A stretch of DNA of 64,000 nucleotides, from the NCBI GenBank assembly GCA_963966185.1, contig CAWZYM010000089.1, positions 186,001 to 250,000 on the forward strand. The letters run 5' to 3'. Shown here in pieces: positions 39,334-53,400 of this stretch (position 1 is the first letter of the stretch; each line of letters opens with the position of its first letter). Below the pieces are notes generated by a model. It ran no database searches. It had not been told where the DNA came from and saw only the letters and a program-made list of their open reading frames with translations. Origin of the DNA: Rhabditoides inermis (lineage: Eukaryota > Nematoda > Chromadorea > Rhabditida > Rhabditidae). Both the position numbers and the translations under genes were made by a program.

Positions 39334-40111
39334 AACTTGATTCTTAATCAAGTGTCCGGACACTTCACTGAACCTCAATCAAGTGTCCAAATGATGTGTC
39401 CAAAAACTCACCTGAACCTTAATCGACTGTCCGTACACATCACTGGACCTTAATCAAGTGTACAGATACTTCACTGAACCCCAATAAAGTGTACGGACAC
39501 TTCACCAAACCTCATTAAAGTGCCCGTAAAATGTGTCCGATAGCTAACCTGATCCTTAATGTCCGAACACTTCACTGAACTTCAATCAAGTGTCCGGACA
39601 CTTCACTGAACCTCAATCAAGTGTCCAAATGATGTGTCCGATAACTCACCAGAACCTTAATCCACTGTCCGGACACATCACTGGACCTTAATCAAGTGTA
39701 CAGATACTTCACTGAACCCCAATGAAGTGTACGGACACTTCACCAAACCTCATTAAAGTGCCCGGAAGAAGTGTCCGATACCTCACCTGATCCTTAATCA
39801 AGTGTCCGGACAGTTCACTGAACCTCAATAAAGTGTCCGAATGATGTGTCCGATAACTGACCTGAACCTTAATCGGCTGTCCGGACACATCACTGGACCT
39901 TAACCAAGTGTCCGGACACTTTACTGAATTCCAATGAAGTGTACGGACACTTCACTGAACCTCATTAAAGTGTCCAGAAGAAGTGCCCGATAGCTAACTT
40001 GATTCTTAATCAAGTGTCCGGACACTTCACTGAACCTCAATCAAGTGTCCGAATGATGTGTCCAAAAACTCACCTGAACCTTAATCGACTGTCCGTACAC
40101 ATCACTGGACC

Positions 40112-43100
40112 ATAATCAAGTGTACAGATACTTCACTGAACCCCAATGAAGTGTACGGACACTTCACCAAATCTCATTAAAGTGCCCGGAAGAAGTGTCC
40201 GATAGCTAACCTGATCCTTAATGTCCGGACACTTCACTGAACTTCAATCAAGTGTCCGGACACTTCACTGAACCTCAATCAAGTGTCCAAATGGTGTGTC
40301 CGATAACTCACCTGAACCTTAATCGACTGTCCGGACACATCACTGCACCTTAATCAAGTGTCCGGACACTTTACTGAACTCCAATAAAGTGTACGGACAC
40401 TTCACTAAACCTCATTAAAGTGTCCAGAAGAAGTGCCCGATAGCTCAACTGATCCTCGATCGAGTGTCCGGACACTTCACTGAACCTCAATAAAGTGTCC
40501 GAATGATGTGTCCAAAAACTCACCTGAACCTTAATCGACTGTCCGTACACATCACTGGACCTTAATCAAGTGTACAGATACTTCACTGAACCCCAATGAA
40601 GTGTACGGACACTTCACCAAACCTCATTAAAGTGCCCGGAAGAAGTGTCCGATACCTCACCTGATCCTTAATCAAGTGTCCGGACAGTTCACTGAACCTC
40701 AATAAAGTGTCCGAATGATGTGTCCGATAACTGACCTGAACCTTAATCGACTGTCCGGACACATCACTGGACCTTAACCAAGTGTCCGGACACTTTACTG
40801 AATTCCAATGAAGTGTACGGACACTTCACTGAACCTCATTAAAGTGTCCAGAAGAAGTGCCCGATAGCTAACTTGATTCTTAATCAAGTGTCCGGACACT
40901 TCACTGAACCTCAATCAAGTGTCCGAATGATGTGTCCAAAAACTCACCTGAACCTTAATCGACTGTCCGTACACATCACTGGACCTTAATCAAGTGTACA
41001 GATACTTCACTGAACCCCAATGAAGTGTACGGACACTTCACCAAATCTCATTAAAGTGCCCGGAAGAAGTGTCCGATAGCTAACTTGATTTTCAATCAAG
41101 TGTCCGGACACTTCACTGAACCTCAATCAAGTGTCCGAATGATGTGTCCGAAAACTCACCTGAACCTTAATCGACTGTCCGGACACATCACTGGACCTTA
41201 ATCAAGTGTACAGATACTTCACTGAACCCCAATGAAGTGTACGGACACTTCACCAAACTTCATTAAAGTGCCCGTAAAAAGTGTCCGATAGCTAACCTGA
41301 TCCTTAATGTCCGGACACTTCACTGAACCTCAATTAAGTGTCCGGACACTTCACTGAACCTCAATCAAGTGTCCAAATGATGTGTCCGATAACTGACCTG
41401 AACCTTAATCGACTGTCCGGACACATCACTGGACCTTAATCAAGTGTCCGAACACTTTACTGAATTCCAATGAAGTGTACGGACACTTCACTAAACCTCA
41501 TTAAAGTGTCCAGAAGAAGTGCCCGATAGCTAACTTGATTCTTAATCAAGTGTCCGGACACTTCACTGAACCTCAATCAAGTGTCCAAATGATGTGTCCA
41601 AAAACTCACCTGAACCTTAATCGACTGTCCGTACACATCACTGGACCTTAATCAAGTGTACAGATACTTCACTGAACCCCAATAAAGTGTACGGACACTT
41701 CACCAAACCTCATTAAAGTGCCCGTAAAATGTGTCCGATAGCTAACCTGATCCTTAATGTCCGGACACTTCACTGAACTTCAATCAAGTGTCCGGACACT
41801 TCACTGAACCTCAATCAAGTGTCCAAATGATGTGTCCGATAACTCACCAGAACCTTAATCCACTGTCCGGACACATCACTGTACCTTAATCAAGTGTCCG
41901 GACACTTTACTGAACTCCAATAAAGTGTACGGACACTTCACCAAACATTATTAAAGTTCCCGTAAAAAGTGTCCGATAGCTAACCTGATCCTTAATCAAG
42001 TGTCCGGACACTTCACTGAACCTCAATCAAGTGTCCAAATGGTGTGTCCGATAACTCACCTGAACCTTAATCGACTGTCCGGACACATCACTGGACCTTA
42101 ATCAAGTGTCCGGACACTTTACTGAGCTCCAATAAAGTGTACGGACACTTCACTAAACCTCATTAAAGTGTCCAGAAGAAGTGCCCGATAGCTCCACTGA
42201 TCCTCGATCGAGTGTCCGGACACTTGACTGAACCTCAATCAAAAGTCCGAATGATGTGTTAGAAAACTCACCTGAACCTTAATCGACTGTCCGGACACAT
42301 CACTGGACCTTAACCAAGTGTCCGTACACTTCACTGAACCCCAATGAAGTGTACGGACACTTCACCAAACCTCATTAAAGTGCCCGGAAGAAGTGTCCGA
42401 TACCTCACCTGATCCTTAATCAAGTGTCCGGACAGTTCACTGAACCTCAATCAAGTGTCCGAATGATGTGTCCGATAACTGACCTAAACCTTAATCGACT
42501 GTCCGGACACATCGCTGGACCTTAACCAAGTGTCCGTACACTTTACTGAATTCCAATGAAGTGTACGGACATTTCACTAAACTTTATTTAAGTGTCCGGA
42601 AGAAGTGTCCGATAGCTCACCTGATCCTTAATCAAGGTCCGGACAGTTCACTGAACCTCAATCAAGTGTCCGGACAGTTCACTGAACCTCAATCAAGTGT
42701 CCGACTGAAGTGTCCGATAGCTAACCTGATCCTTAATCGACTGTCCGGACACATCACTGGACCCTAACCAAGTGTCCGTACACTTCACTGAATTCCAATG
42801 AAGTGTACGGACATTTCACTAAACTTTATTTAAGTGTCCGGAAGAAGTGTCCGATAGCTCACCTGATCCTTAATCGAGTGTCCGGACACCTCACTGAACC
42901 TCAATCAAGTGTCCGACTGAAGTGTCCGATAGCTAACCTGATCCTTAATCAAGTGTCCGGACACTTCACTGAACCTCAATCAAGTGTCCAAATGGTGTGT
43001 CCGATAACTCACCTGAACCTTAATCGACTGTCCGGACACATCACTGGACCTTAATCAAGTGTCCGGACACTTTACTGAACTCCAATAAAGTGTACGGACA

Positions 43101-46100
43101 CTTCACTAAACCTCATTAAAGTGTCCAGAAGAAGTGCCCGATAGCTCAACTGATCCTCGATCGACTGTCCGGACACATCACTGGACCTTAATCAAGTGTC
43201 CGGACACTTTACTGAACTCCAATAAAGTGTACGGACACTTCACTAAACCTCATTAAAGTGTTCAGAAGAAGTGCCCGATAGCTCAACTGTTCCTCGATCG
43301 AGTGTCCGGACACTTCACTGAACCTCAATCAAAAGTCCGAATGATGTGTACGAAAACTCACCTGAACCTTAATCCACTGTCCGGACACATCACTGTACCT
43401 TAATCAAGTGTCCGGACACTTTACTGAACTCCAATAAAGTGTACGGACACTTCACCAAGCATTATTAAAGTTCCCGTGAAAAGTGTCCGATAGCTAACCT
43501 GATCCTTAATCAAGTGTCCGGACACTTCACTGAACCTCAATCAAGTGTCCAAATGGTGTGTCCGATAACTCACCTGAACCTTAATCGACTGTCCGGACAC
43601 ATCACTGGACCTTAATCAAGTGTCCGGACACTTTACTGAACTCCAATAAAGTGTACGGACACTTCACTAAACCTCATTAAAGTGTCCAGAAGAAGTGCCC
43701 GATAGCTCAACTGATCTTCGATCGAGTGTCCGGACACTTCACTGAACCTCAATCAAAAGTCCGAATGATGTGTACGAAAACTCACCTGAACCTTAATCGA
43801 CTGTCCGGACACATCACTGGACCTTAACCAAGTGTCCGTACACTTCACTGAACCCCAATGAAGTGTACGGACACTTCACCAAACCTCATTAAAGTGCCCG
43901 GAAGAAGTGTCCGATACCTCACCTGATCCTTAATCAAGTGTCCGGACAGTTCACTGAACCTCAATCAAGTGTCCGAATGATGTGTCCGATAACTGACCTA
44001 AACCTTAATCGACTGTCCGGACACATCGCTGGACCTTAACCAAGTGTCCGTACACTTTACTGAATTCCAATGAAGTGTACGGACATTTCACTAAACTTTA
44101 TTTAAGTGTCCGGAAGAAGTGTCCGATAGCTCACCTGATCCTTAATCAAGTGTCCGGACAGTTCACTGAACCTCAATCAAGTGTCCGACTGAAGTGTCCG
44201 ATAGCTAACCTGATCCTTAATCGACTGTCCGGACACATCACTGGACCCTAACCAAGTGTCCGTACACTTTACTGAATTTCAATGAAGTGTACAGACATTT
44301 CACTAAACTTTATTTAAGTGTCCGGAAGAAGTGTCCGATAGCTCACCTGATCCTTAATCGAGTGTCAGGACACCTCACTGAACCTCACTCAAGTGTCCGA
44401 CTGAAGTGTCCGATAGCTAACCTGATCCTTAATCAAGTGTCCGGACACTTCACTGAACCTCAATCAAGTGTCCAAATGGTGTGTCCGATAACTCACTTGA
44501 ACCTTAATCGACTGTCCGGACACATCACTGGACCTTAATCAAGTGTCCGGACACTTTACTGAACTCCAATAAAGTGTACGGACACTTCACTAAACCTCAT
44601 TAAAGTGTCCAGAAGAAGTGCCCGTTAGCTCAACTGATCCTCGATCGAGTGTTCGGACACTTCACTGAACCTCAATCAAGTGTCCGACTGAAGTGTCCGA
44701 TAGCTAACCTGATCCTTAATCAAGTGTCCGGACACTTCACTGAACCTCAATCAAGTGTCCAAATGGTGTGTCCGATAACTCACCTGAACCTTAATCGACT
44801 GTCCGGACACATCACTGGACCTTAATCAAGTGTACGGACACTTCACTAAACCTCATTAAAGTGTCCAGAAGAAGTGCCCGATAGCTCAACTGATCCTTGA
44901 TCGAGTGTCCGGACACTTCACTGAACCTCAATCAAAAGTCCGAATGATGTGTACGAAAACTCACCTGAACCTTAATCGACTGTCCGGACACATCACTGGA
45001 CCTTAACCAAGTGTCCGTACACTTCACTGAACCCCAATGAAGTGTATGGACACTTCACCAAACCTCTTTAAAGTGCCCGGAAGAAGTGTCCGATACCTCA
45101 CCTGATCCTTAATCAAGTGTCCGGACAGTTCACTGAACCTCAATCAAGTGTCCGAATGATGTGTCCGATAACTGACCTAAACCTTAATCGACTGTCCGGA
45201 CACATCACTGGACCTTAACCAAGTGTCCGTACACTTTACTGAATTCCAATGAAGTGTACGGACATTTCACTAAACTTTATTTAAGTGTCCGGAAGAAGTG
45301 TCCGATAGCTCACCTGATCCTTAATCAAGTGTCCGGACAGTTCACTGAACCTCAATCAAGTGTCCGGACAGTTCACTGAACCTCAATCAAGTGTCCGACT
45401 GAAGTGTCCGATAGCTAACCTGATCCTTAATCGACTGTCCGGACACATCACTGGACCCTAACCAAGTGTCCGTACACTTTACTGAATTCCAATGAAGTGT
45501 ACGGACATTTCACTAAACTTTATTTAAGTGTCCGGAAGAAGTGTCCGATAGCTCACCTGATCCTTAATCGAGTGTCCGGACACCTCACTGAACCTCAATC
45601 AAGTGTCCGACTGAAGTGTCCGATAGCTAACCTGATCCTTAATCAAGTGTCCGGACACTTCACTGAACCTCAATCAAGTGTCCAAATGGTGTGTCCGATA
45701 ACTCACCTAAACCTTAATCGACTGTCCGGACACATCACTGGACCTTAATCAAGTGTCCGGACACTTTACTGAACTCCAATAAAGTGTACGGACACTTCAC
45801 TAACCCTTTATTAAAGTGTCCAGAAGAAGTGCCCGATAGCTCAACTGATCCTCGATCGACTGTCCGGACACATCACTGGACCTTAATCAAGTGTCCGGAC
45901 ACTTTACTGAACTCCAATAAAGTGTACGGACACTTCACTAAACCTCATTAAAGTGTTCAGAAGAAGTGCCCGATAGCTCAACTGTTCCTCGATCGAGTGT
46001 CCGGACACTTCACTGAACCTCAATCAAAAGTCCGAATGATGTGTACGAAAACTCACCTGAACCTTAATCCACTGTCCGGACACATCACTGTACCTTAATC

Positions 46101-49100
46101 AAGTGTCCGGACACTTTACTGAACTCCAATAAAGTGTACGGACACTTCACCAAGCATTATTAAAGTTCCCGTGAAAAGTGTCCGATAGCTAACCTGATCC
46201 TTAATCAAGTGTCCGGACACTTCACTGAACCTCAATCAAGTGTCCAAATGGTGTGTCCGATAACTCACCTGAACCTTAATCGACTGTCCGGACACATCAC
46301 TGGACCTTAATCAAGTGTCCGGACACTTTACTGAACTCCAATAAAGTGTACGGACACTTCACTAAACCTCATTAAAGTGTCCAGAAGAAGTGCCCGATAG
46401 CTCAACTGATCCTCGATCGAGTGTCCGGACACTTCACTGAACCTCAATCAAAAGTCCGAATGATGTGTACGAAAACTCACCTGAACCTTAATCGACTGTC
46501 CGGACACATCACTGGACCTTAACCAAGTGTCCGTACACTTCACTGAACCCCAATGAAGTGTACGGACACTTCACCAAACCTCATTAAAGAGCCCGGAAGA
46601 AGTGTCCGATACCTCACCTGATCCTTAATCAAGTGTCCGGACAGTTCACTGAACCTCAATCAAGTGTCCGAATGATGTGTCCGATAACTGACCTAAACCT
46701 TAATCGACTGTCCGGACACATCGCTGGACCTTAACCAAGTGTCCGTACACTTTACTGAATTCCAATGAAGTGTACGGACATTTCACTAAACTTTATTTAA
46801 GTGTCCGGAAGAAGTGTCCGATAGCTCACCTGATCCTTAATCAAGTGTCCGGACAGTTCACTGAACCTCAATCAAGTGTCCGACTGAAGTGTCCGATAGC
46901 TAACCTGATCCTTAATCGACTGTCCGGACACATCACTGGACCCTAACCAAGTGTCCGTACACTTTACTGAATTCCAATGAAGTGTACGGGTATTTCACTA
47001 AACTTTATTTAAGTGTCCGGAAGAAGTGTCCGATAGCTCACCTGATCCTTAATCGAGTGTCCGGACACCTCACTGAACCTCAATCAAGTGTCCGACTGAA
47101 GTGTCCGATAGCTAACCTGATCCTTAATCAAGTGTCCGGACACTTCACTGAACCTCAATCAAGTGTCCAAATGGTGTGTCCGATAACTCACCTGAACCTT
47201 AATCGACTGTCCGGACACATCACTGGACCTTAATCAAGTGTCCGGACACTTTACTGAACTCCAATAAAGTGTACGGACACTTCACTGAACCTCAATCAAG
47301 TGTCCGACTGAAGTGTCCGATAGCTAACCTGATCCTTAATGTCCGGACACTTCACTGAACTTCAATCAAGTGTCCGGACACTTCACTGAACCTCAATCAA
47401 AAGTCCGAATGATGTGTCCGAAAACTCACCTGAACCTTAATCGACTGTCTGGACACATCACTGGACCTTAATCAAGTGTCCGGACACTTAACTGAACTCC
47501 AATAAAGTGTACGGACACTTCACCAAACCTCATTAAAGAGCCCGTAAAATGTGTCCGGTAGCTAACCTGATCCTTAATGTCCGGACACTTCACTGAACTT
47601 CAATCAAGTGTCCGGACACTTCACTGAACCTCAACCAAGTGTCCAAATGATGTGTCCGATAACTCACCTGAACCTTAATCCACTGTCCGGACACATCACT
47701 GTACCTTAATCAAGTGTCCGGACACTTTACTGAACTCCAATAAAGTGTACGGACACTTCACTGAACCTCAATCAAGTGTCCGACTGAAGTGTCCGATAGC
47801 TAACCTGATCCTTAATCAAGTGTCCGGACACTTCACTGAACCTCAATCAAGTGTCCAAATGGTGTGTCCGATAACTCACCTGAACCTTAATCGACTGTCC
47901 GGACACATCACTGGACCTTAATCAAGTGTCCGGACACTTTACTGAACTCCAATAAAGTGTACGGACACTTCACTAAACCTCATTAAAGTGTCCAGAAGAA
48001 GTGCCCGATAGCTCAACTGATCCTCGATCGAGTGTCCGGACACTTCACTGAACCTCAATCAAGTGTCCGAATGATGTGTCCAAAAACTCACCTGAACCTT
48101 AATCGACTGTCCGTACACATCACTGGACCTTAATCAAGTGTACAGATACTTCACTGAACCCCAATGAAGTGTACGGACACTTCACCAAACCTCATTAAAG
48201 TGCCCGGAAGAAGTGTCCGATACCTCACCTGATCCTTAATCAAGTGTCCGGACAGTTCACTGAACCTCAATAAAGTGTCCGAATGATGTGTCCGATAACT
48301 GACCTGAACCTTAATCGACTGTCCGGACACATCACTGGACCTTAACCAAGTGTCCGGACACTTTACTGAATTCCAATGAAGTGTCCGGACACTTCACTGA
48401 ACCTCAATCAAGTGTCCGAATGATGTGTCCAAAAACTCACCTGAACCTTAATCGACTGTCCGTACACATCACTGGACCTTAATCAAGTGTACAGATACTT
48501 CACTGAACCCCAATGAAGTGTACGGACACTTCACCAAATCTCATTAAAGTGCCCGGAAGAAGTGTCCGAGCGCTAACTTGATTTTCAATCAAGTGTCCGG
48601 ACACTTCACTGAACCTCAATCAAGTGTCCGAATGATGTGTCCGAAAACTCACCTGAACCTTAATCGACTGTCCGGACACATCACTGGACCTTAATCAAGT
48701 GTACAGATACTTCACTGAACCCCAATGAAGTGTACGGACACTTCACCAAACTTCATTAAAGTGCCCGTAAAAAGTGTCCGATAGCTAACCTGATCCTTAA
48801 TGTCCGGACACTTCACTGAACCTCAATCAAGTGTCCGGACACTTCACTGAACCTCAATCAAGTGTCCAAATGATGTGTCCGATAACTGACCTGAACCTTA
48901 ATCGACTGTCCGGACACATCACTGGACCTTAATCAAGTGTCCGAACACTTTACTGAATTCCAATGAAGTGTACGGACACTTCACTAAACCTCATTAAAGT
49001 GTCCAGAAGAAGTGCCCGATAGCTAACTTGATTCTTAATCAAGTGTCCGGACACTTCACTGAACCTCAATCAAGTGTCCAAATGATGTGTCCAAAAACTC

Positions 49101-50490
49101 ACCTGAACCTTAATCGACTGTCCGTACACATCACTGGACCTTAATCAAGTGTACAGATACTTCACTGAACCCCAATAAAGTGTACGGACACTTCACCAAA
49201 CCTCATTAAAGTGCCCGTAAAATGTGTCCGATAGCTAACCTGATCCTTAATGTCCGGACACTTCACTGAACTTCAATCAAGTGTCCGGACACTTCACTGA
49301 ACCTCAATCAAAAGTCCGAATGATGTGTCCGAAAACTCACCTGAACCTTAATCGACTGTCCGGACACATCACTGGACCTTAATCAAGTGTCCGAACACTT
49401 TACTGAATTCCAATGAAGTGTACGGACACTTCACTAAACCTCATTAAAGTGTCCAGAAGAAGTGCCCGATAGCTAACTTGATTCTTAATCAAGTGTCCGG
49501 ACACTTCACTGAACCTCAATCAAGTGTCCAAATGATGTGTCCAAAAACTCACCTGAACCTTAATCGACTGTCCGTACACATCACTGGACCTTAATCAAGT
49601 GTACAGATACTTCACTGAACCCCAATAAAGTGTACGGACACTTCACCAAACCTCATTAAAGTGCCCGTAAAATGTGTCCGATAGCTAACCTGATCCTTAA
49701 TGTCCGGACACTTCACTGAACTTCAATCAAGTGTCCGGACACTTCACTGAACCTCAATCAAAAGTCCGAATGATGTGTCCGAAAACTCACCTGAACCTTA
49801 ATCGACTGTCCGGACACATCACTGGACCTTAATCAAGTGTCCGGACACTTAACTGAACTCCAATAAAGTGTACGGACACTTCACCAAACCTCATTAAAGT
49901 GCCCGTAAAATGTGTCCGATAGCTAACCTGATCCTTAATGTCCGAACACTTCACTGAACTTCAATCAAGTGTCCGGACACTTCACTGAACCTCAATCAAG
50001 TGTCCAAATGATGTGTCCGATAACTCACCAGAACCTTAATCCACTGTCCGGACACATCACTGGACCTTAATCAAGTGTACAGATACTTCACTGAACCCCA
50101 ATGAAGTGTACGGACACTTCACCAAACCTCATTAAAGTGCCCGGAAGAAGTGTCCGATACCTCACCTGATCCTTAATCAAGTGTCCGGACAGTTCACTGA
50201 ACCTCAATAAAGTGTCCGAATGATGTGTCCGATAACTGACCTGAACCTTAATCGGCTGTCCGGACACATCACTGGACCTTAACCAAGTGTCCGGACACTT
50301 TACTGAATTCCAATGAAGTGTACGGACACTTCACTGAACCTCATTAAAGTGTCCAGAAGAAGTGCCCGATAGCTAACTTGATTCTTAATCAAGTGTCCGG
50401 ACACTTCACTGAACCTCAATCAAGTGTCCGAATGATGTGTCCAAAAACTCACCTGAACCTTAATCGACTGTCCGTACACATCACTGGACC
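40112..50490. repeat. Super-repeat copy 5 (10,379 bp, reference copy)
   Basis: Used here as the reference because no large rearrangement is needed to relate it to copy 2. In order it holds mixed 212- and 238-bp HORs (to about 42550), the 30-bp F mark (42623), five alternating 44/31 blocks (GTG at 42561, 42803, 44287, 45497 and 46982), then 212-, 238- and 137-bp HORs and the 450-bp tandem pair starting at about 49011 and 49461. It shares gagctcc (42126) and aaagagcccgg (46590) with copy 2 only. Confidence 0.9.
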
Positions 50491-53400
50491 ATAATCAAGT
50501 GTACAGATACTTCACTGAACCCCAATGAAGTGTACGGACACTTCACCAAATCTCATTAAAGTGCCCGGAAGAAGTGTCCGATAGCTAACCTGATCCTTAA
50601 TGTCCGGACACTTCACTGAACTTCAATCAAGTGTCCGGACACTTCACTGAACCTCAATCAAGTGTCCAAATGGTGTGTCCGATAACTCACCTGAACCTTA
50701 ATCGACTGTCCGGACACATCACTGCACCTTAATCAAGTGTCCGGACACTTTACTGAACTCCAATAAAGTGTACGGACACTTCACTAAACCTCATTAAAGT
50801 GTCCAGAAGAAGTGCCCGATAGCTCAACTGATCCTCGATCGAGTGTCCGGACACTTCACTGAACCTCAATAAAGTGTCCGAATGATGTGTCCAAAAACTC
50901 ACCTGAACCTTAATCGACTGTCCGTACACATCACTGGACCTTAATCAAGTGTACAGATACTTCACTGAACCCCAATGAAGTGTACGGACACTTCACCAAA
51001 CCTCATTAAAGTGCCCGGAAGAAGTGTCCGATACCTCACCTGATCCTTAATCAAGTGTCCGGACAGTTCACTGAACCTCAATAAAGTGTCCGAATGATGT
51101 GTCCGATAACTGACCTGAACCTTAATCGACTGTCCGGACACATCACTGGACCTTAACCAAGTGTCCGGACACTTTACTGAATTCCAATGAAGTGTACGGA
51201 CACTTCACTGAACCTCATTAAAGTGTCCAGAAGAAGTGCCCGATAGCTAACTTGATTCTTAATCAAGTGTCCGGACACTTCACTGAACCTCAATCAAGTG
51301 TCCGAATGATGTGTCCAAAAACTCACCTGAACCTTAATCGACTGTCCGTACACATCACTGGACCTTAATCAAGTGTACAGATACTTCACTGAACCCCAAT
51401 GAAGTGTACGGACACTTCACCAAATCTCATTAAAGTGCCCGGAAGAAGTGTCCGATAGCTAACTTGATTTTCAATCAAGTGTCCGGACACTTCACTGAAC
51501 CTCAATCAAGTGTCCGAATGATGTGTCCGAAAACTCACCTGAACCTTAATCGACTGTCCGGACACATCACTGGACCTTAATCAAGTGTACAGATACTTCA
51601 CTGAACCCCAATGAAGTGTACGGACACTTCACCAAACTTCATTAAAGTGCCCGTAAAAAGTGTCCGATAGCTAACCTGATCCTTAATGTCCGGACACTTC
51701 ACTGAACCTCAATTAAGTGTCCGGACACTTCACTGAACCTCAATCAAGTGTCCAAATGATGTGTCCGATAACTGACCTGAACCTTAATCGACTGTCCGGA
51801 CACATCACTGGACCTTAATCAAGTGTCCGAACACTTTACTGAATTCCAATGAAGTGTACGGACACTTCACTAAACCTCATTAAAGTGTCCAGAAGAAGTG
51901 CCCGATTGCTAACTTGATTCTTAATCAAGTGTCCGGACACTTCACTGAACCTCAATCAAGTGTCCAAATGATGTGTCCAAAAACTCACCTGAACCTTAAT
52001 CGACTGTCCGTACACATCACTGGACCTTAATCAAGTGTACAGATACTTCACTGAACCCCAATAAAGTGTACGGACACTTCACCAAACCTCATTAAAGTGC
52101 CCGTAAAATGTGTCCGATAGCTAACCTGATCCTTAATGTCCGGACACTTCACTGAACTTCAATCAAGTGTCCGGACACTTCACTGAACCTCAATCAAGTG
52201 TCCAAATGATGTGTCCGATAACTCACCAGAACCTTAATCCACTGTCCGGACACATCACTGTACCTTAATCAAGTGTCCGGACACTTTACTGAACTCCAAT
52301 AAAGTGTACGGACACTTCACCAAACATTATTAAAGTTCCCGTAAAAAGTGTCCGATAGCTAACCTGATCCTTAATCAAGTGTCCGGACACTTCACTGAAC
52401 CTCAATCAAGTGTCCAAATGGTGTGTCCGATAACTCACCTGAACCTTAATCGACTGTCCGGACACATCACTGGACCTTAATCAAGTGTCCGGACACTTTA
52501 CTGAACTCCAATAAAGTGTACGGACACTTCACTAAACCTCATTAAAGTGTCCAGAAGAAGTGCCCGATAGCTCCACTGATCCTCGATCGAGTGTCCGGAC
52601 ACTTGACTGAACCTCAATCAAAAGTCCGAATGATGTGTTAGAAAACTCACCTGAACCTTAATCGACTGTCCGGACACATCACTGGACCTTAACCAAGTGT
52701 CCGTACACTTCACTGAACCCCAATGAAGTGTACGGACACTTCACCAAACCTCATTAAAGTGCCCGGAAGAAGTGTCCGATACCTCACCTGATCCTTAATC
52801 AAGTGTCCGGACAGTTCACTGAACCTCAATCAAGTGTCCGAATGATGTGTACGATAACTGACCTAAACCTTAATCGACTGTCCGGACACATCGCTGGACC
52901 TTAACCAAGTGTCCGTACACTTTACTGAATTCCAATGAAGTGTACGGACATTTCACTAAACTTTATTTAAGTGTCCGGAAGAAGTGTCCGATAGCTCACC
53001 TGATCCTTAATCAAGGTCCGGACAGTTCACTGAACCTCAATCAAGTGTCCGGACAGTTCACTGAACCTCAATCAAGTGTCCGACTGAAGTGTCCGATAGC
53101 TAACCTGATCCTTAATCGACTGTCCGGACACATCACTGGACCCTAACCAAGTGTCCGTACACTTCACTGAATTCCAATGAAGTGTACGGACATTTCACTA
53201 AACTTTATTTAAGTGTCCGGAAGAAGTGTCCGATAGCTCACCTGATCCTTAATCGAGTGTCCGGACACCTCACTGAACCTCAATCAAGTGTCCGACTGAA
53301 GTGTCCGATAGCTAACCTGATCCTTAATCAAGTGTCCGGACACTTCACTGAACCTCAATCAAGTGTCCAAATGGTGTGTCCGATAACTCACCTGAACCTT

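Larger units (their letters stand above)
29714..40111. repeat. Super-repeat copy 4 (10,398 bp, duplicated and deleted)
   Basis: The first pass (29714 to about 36480) follows copy 5 at shift 10,398. It then jumps back 4,845 bp and repeats the section from about 31636 (second pass at shift 5,553 to copy 5) until 39333. There it shows the same 4,588-bp deletion as copy 1, and it then lacks one 238-bp HOR before 39561. The lengths balance: 10,379 + 4,845 - 4,588 - 238 = 10,398. Its near-normal length is thus a coincidence of gains and losses. The two passes differ in class marker: gtgtacgataac (32074) in the first, gtgtccgataac (about 36919) in the second. Confidence 0.9.

Noticed and set aside
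29714..40111. Copy 4 as an intact super-repeat because its length (10,398 bp) is close to copy 5
   Set aside because: Marker order shows a 4,845-bp internal duplication offset by losses of 4,588 and 238 bp; the length match is coincidental.
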